A stretch of 64,000 nt of DNA from Parelaphostrongylus tenuis (lineage: Eukaryota; Nematoda; Chromadorea; Rhabditida; Metastrongylidae). Shown piece after piece: positions 60,166 to 64,000 of this stretch (its first letter is position 1; each line of letters begins with the position of its first letter). The translations under genes were made by a program, and so were the position numbers. A model generated the notes under the pieces. It was not told where the DNA came from and searched no databases. It saw only the letters and a program-made list of their open reading frames with translations. The stretch is taken from the NCBI GenBank assembly GCA_019055375.1, contig JAHQIW010000275.1, forward strand, positions 34,677 through 98,676, read 5' to 3'.

Positions 60166-60586
60166 TCAGCTTATTGTGGCTCTGCATCAAATCTAAGAAC
60201 TGTGATAATGAGAAGAATAGCTTGAGAACTAAAACTTTTTTTGAGCTCCACAAGGTTGGCGCCTTTTTCCTGATCGGTTGTTCTTCTTTCTGGTCGATGG
60301 AATTTCTTGGATGCTTGTGGCTGACGGTTCGGCAAATACGCCGTTTCTTCAAGGCCGTGCAATCTAGTCTAGGGACTGTTGAGAGTTGTTGAGTCCCTAG
60401 ACTAGATTGCACGGCTGTGAAGAAGGCGTATTTGCCGTAACGTCAGCCACAAGCAACCAAGAAAATCCATCGACCGGAAAGAAGAACAATCGATCGGGAA
60501 AAAGATACCAACATAGTGAAGCCTAAAATAAAAATCAGTTCTTAAGCTATTCTTCTCAATAACACAGTTATTTTCAGCATGCTGAG
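60166..60586. repeat. Large near-perfect hairpin (foldback), about 420 bases
   Basis: The arms are about 60166-60377 and 60392-60586 with a 14-base loop. The inner part is nearly perfect: TGCAATCTAGTCTAGGGACT against AGTCCCTAGACTAGATTGCA, and TTGTGGCTGACGG against CGTCAGCCACAA. Further out, AGAAGAATAGCTT against AAGCTATTCTTCT. No open frame of note. Confidence 0.9.
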
Positions 60587-61054
60587 GTTTGAAGAAAGTG
60601 GGTTTTTCGAGTTGTTACAAAATCTGAGAACGTTCTGGCACGCCCATTTCTATGAGAAAAAGAATCTTTTAGAGCAATGAAATGTTTTTATCAACGAACA
60701 CCTGAAATAATTCCAAAAGAAGAATGTCTAAAGCCTAAACGAGGTTGGTACGCTAGGGGCCGTACACCGGTGTTTCGGAGGTTTCGTCCTCCTCGTCGGT
60801 GACCCCCGCCCCACATTAAGCCCTGCATTGTAGCAAGGAGGGGAGGCGTATGTGGTGATGGCATAGCGTGCAATGACACTGGTCCATCACCACTTTTCAG
60901 TCGATGGATTTCGGCTGTTAGATCAAAATTGATCCATAAGATCGACTGTTTCTAAAACTTCGCAATAAACATTCAAAATAATCCCAAAAGCAGTGACAGA
61001 GCAGTGAAGCGAGTGTCACAGAGAATGGAGGGGTTCAAGACCGTCCTCAAAAAG

Positions 61055-61890
61055 GTCATTTGATCACCTCGTTTTTTTTGGAAACATATTCGAAACAGGT
61101 GTTCCTGAGTTCATCGAAATTTGGACCGTTCGAACGCAAAATGACTCTGAAAAACTCAGAATTGGCCAAGTGGAGTGTCCGAAACATTGTCAGTAATAAA
61201 CTGAAGCGGCGCACTTATAAGATCGCTCATATATATTTTCTATGCAAAAAGCTAAGAAAAACGTCTTTGAAGGCTCTCTGAATAATTTGTTTGATAGCTG
61301 GTGCTCGTTTGTCGAATGTGGTTTTTACGAATGCGAAGAGATGCACGGTCGAAGCGCTCCACAGTCGCCAGAATCGACGTTAACTTTTCGAGAGGGTCAG
61401 CAGAATCCTCAGTAGGAAAACTGACACACTTCAGTGATTTTCAGGGCCTTTGTGATGGTCTGCGTAGGCATTTGAGTCACCGGAAAGACGCCATTAGTTT
61501 TCATCAACAGAGGCGTCAAAACCAACACTGCCAGCTATCAGCAGCAAGTTTTACGGGGCGTACTGGAGTCATGGAGTATTCGACACTTTGGCACCGACGG
61601 ATTTGCGTTTCAGCAGAACAGGGCTCCTGCGTAATCAGCCAGCTCGACTGCCATCTTCAAGAGCTGTTTCCAGGCTTCTGGAGCAACGACATATGGCCAT
61701 AGACTTGCCGGATTTCAACCCGGTGAATTACTCCGCTTGGTCTATACTAGAGGAAAAAGTCTCTTAATTGATTGAAAAAGAAATATTCGCTATACTACCA
61801 TAAACGCGCTTAGAGCGGTTTTACACGCATTTAGGACGGAATTACGGTGGAAAAGTGTGCGAGCATTGTGGTGAAGGTTCAGTGGTCTTG
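61055..61890 (+). pseudogene. Tc/mariner-class transposase relic, near full span
   Basis: From 61105 to 61260 it reads RKMTLKNSELAKWSVRNIVS, NKLKRRTYKI (second DNA-binding helix). At 61560-61760, across frames, come WSIRHFGTDG, FQQNRAPA, ELFPGFWSNDIWP, and SPDLNPVNY-like AWSILEEKV. The second catalytic aspartate (usually QQDxAPAH) is replaced: QQN. Several stops and shifts. The layout fits the nematode lineage whose C-terminus carries FWSxDxWPPNSPDLNP. Confidence 0.75.
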
Positions 61891-61899
61891 TTGTTTTGA

Positions 61900-64000
61900 T
61901 CTGCTGCCAACTCGTGTCTCGCAACGGACAAGAGAGCAAAGTTCAAATCCTTCATATGGGTTATACCAAACAACCTGTAATATACATATATCACTATAAC
62001 AAGAGTACAATAATAATATATTCATGATTAGGACATATCGTTATGCGAACATATGACTGCCAATATGAGTGATGTATTAATGAGATGTATCGTCATCTGA
62101 CGATCCTGCGAATGATAAGAAGCAAGCGACAGTGTTATGGTAAGTGGTGTCATTGTAGCTGACAGTGCTGTGGTAAGCGGCGATGTTATGGTAACTGACG
62201 GAGCATGATTAGGAGGCGCAGCCCGTTTGGGTTGTTATGCTCGCCCCGGAATAACAAGCCAACGGTGGGATCCAGTGGGTAAGTGTATAGTGTCAGCAGT
62301 GGGGTCACTACCGATTATATATGGGCAGAATCCCTTAACCGCGGTGGTGGGCCGAGCATAGCTTAAGTGAGTTCGCTCCGCCACGGAAGCGCTATGTTCC
62401 GCTCACAATTCTAGTGAGTTCATTCAAGAATTATTTGAACACAACCTCATGATAGCAATTAAGTACACGACAACGAGATTGTGTGGAGAGAGATCAATAA
62501 TGGATCGATTATGATTTGAGCTGAGGTGGTCCGGATGAAGTCAAAGGACCGTTCGGATGTTGCCCCGTGATCGAATTAACTGTTGAGGTTGGTGGCAGCT
62601 GGGTGCCGCCCTCGCCACTTGGACCATTTTCTGTCCAAGGTCCTCGAACCTCTGCGATACCACTTGCTCTCTAAGATAATGGACCATCTGCGTTGCCTTA
62701 ATTATCATGTAATTCCCGAAAAGATAGCAGAACTCCTTTGGGAGGTTGCTATAAGCATTGTTGAAATTTTTGCAAGCGACTTCCTAAATGTTTAGAGGTC
62801 AAAGACGATTTTGAGAATTTATAATAAAATTTTCTGTTTGCTGTTATAGCCGTTGATCTGATAAACGTAGTTATTCCATCAATTAATAAATTTATTTGTT
62901 TATGCAGTACAGTACTGTCTAGTCTCTTCCAAAGGATAGTGAAATCAAGCACAAGGATGTAATATATGGGCAAAACTAAGACCTCAGGTGAGTTTGAACA
63001 CATCATCACTTTCTTGAAGATCACTTGCTATTTACTACATTAACCGACGAACTTGTGCTGCCACTATCTCTAGCTCCACTCTCTCTTTCTTTGATCTTGT
63101 TTTCGATAACAATTGATTAGCTATCTGTACGGAGATGGGAAAAAATTTCTTCTTCGGCTCACTATTATTTGTTAACTCAATATTAGCACTATGCCAATAC
63201 CTTGTCCAATATACATGCTGTGTAAAGCATGGCCTCTTGAGAATTTATTTTACGATGAGAGACTATTATAGATGCTGAAGAGAGTATGAAGAATGAATAG
63301 TCTGTTAAGTAAAAAAAACGTGCATGTGGCTCTGGGATTCAGCTTTTAGGAAGAACTGGTCACATGTTGAATCACTGAGAAACTCCTTCTGAGTGACTTG
63401 ATGCTAAGAGAATATGTTTATACTGATGGAATTGATATATCATTTTTTAAAGTTTTTTTAGAGTGAGGATAGTTCTACCAAGCCTCTAAATGTGACATTT
63501 AGCTGTCAGAAATGACCTCTTGTTGATGAGTGAGTATATTTTTTGTTAAAGCTTTGAATTAATATCACAGTAGACCTTAAGTAATTTCATGCAATTTTCC
63601 GTTGCTTTCGTCCCTGTAAGCCTTACCCAGCTAACTACATTATGGCCAGTATTAGCGATGAAAACATTTCCTTTAATTTTGAGCACAGAAGAAATGATCT
63701 TGAGTCTTTTTTCATTCGTAAATCTCGTAATCACTAATATGAAGAAAAAGTAGGTCAAAATATATCACATTGCACACTTTAATTTAACCTACTGCTTTAC
63801 TCTGGCGAGTCAACTTCAATGTTTGTTCGAAACACATCACAGTTCGATTTCAGTTTCCGCCGTCAGTGGCGGATGCCGAGAAGAAGTGCGACTCCATATG
63901 GACTCGGTGCCAGCATTCGAACCGCTCTGTTTAGTACACTTTGTCACATCGCTTTCGCCAATTCGCCAGATAATACTTGTGGTCTAAACAGATTTTCTTT
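61900..64000. other. Intergenic, GC-rich block then AT-rich, no gene confirmed
   Basis: 62110-62420 is GC-rich and contains repeated TATGGTAA/TGTGGTAAGCGG phrases, then TGCTCGCCCCGGAATAAC. It looks like the end of an unrecognised repeat. Open frames at 62583-62795 (plus), 62749-63024 (minus) and 63546-63758 (minus) show no motif that I recognise. Confidence 0.35.

Noticed and set aside
60131..60412. Open frames within the hairpin
   Set aside because: They arise from the foldback arms and mirror each other on opposite strands.
1..64000. Bacterial or phage features, CRISPR arrays, operons with ribosome binding sites, rRNA genes
   Set aside because: No repeats with regular spacers, no long prokaryotic frames and no rRNA core motifs seen. 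The spliced genes show the DNA is eukaryotic.

Overview
This window looks like an animal nuclear chromosome segment, most likely a strongylid (hookworm-type) nematode. The grounds are a nematode-like CstF-77 gene in many short exons, TTTCAG or TTTTAG acceptors placed just before start codons as at spliced-leader trans-splice sites, a secreted protein family I associate with nematodes, and a dense load of decayed mariner/Tc, Merlin and RTE-type elements. The species cannot be fixed from sequence alone.

Layout. Positions 1-7682 hold, on the minus strand, twelve exons of a CstF-77 (CSTF3/suf-1) homologue; the 3' part lies beyond the left edge. Two short inverted-repeat elements and SINE-like fragments sit in its introns. 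Just upstream on the same strand are a broken tRNA (about 7829-7901) and a previously unnamed three-exon gene (7984-8859) encoding a secreted, Ser/Thr/Asn-rich protein. Both reading frames need one single-base correction. From 9 to 44 kb the DNA is almost all repeats: an AT microsatellite, a Merlin transposase pseudogene at 12.2-13.1 kb, several mariner relics and MITEs, foldback hairpins, tRNA-derived SINEs and an old dispersed monomer family that accounts for the longest open frame in the window (23183-23797). At 44414-46692, plus strand, lies a five-exon secreted-protein gene with a clear signal peptide and a frame-broken last exon. Single exon-like pieces occur near 47.5, 48.1 and 52.2 kb. 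The region from 49 to 64 kb is again repeats: a mariner MITE, two RTE-type reverse-transcriptase tails in opposite orientation, SINEs, a foldback at 60.2-60.6 kb and a Tc/mariner transposase relic at 61.1-61.9 kb.

How the genes relate. CstF-77 is a core mRNA 3'-end processing factor. The gene upstream of it may share a transcript (only about 300 bases apart, and CstF-77 has a perfect acceptor 2 bases before its ATG). The two secreted proteins have no evident link to it. Each of the three multi-exon genes carries one or two single-base indels while splice sites and phases are intact, so assembly or base-calling errors must be considered before calling any of them a pseudogene.
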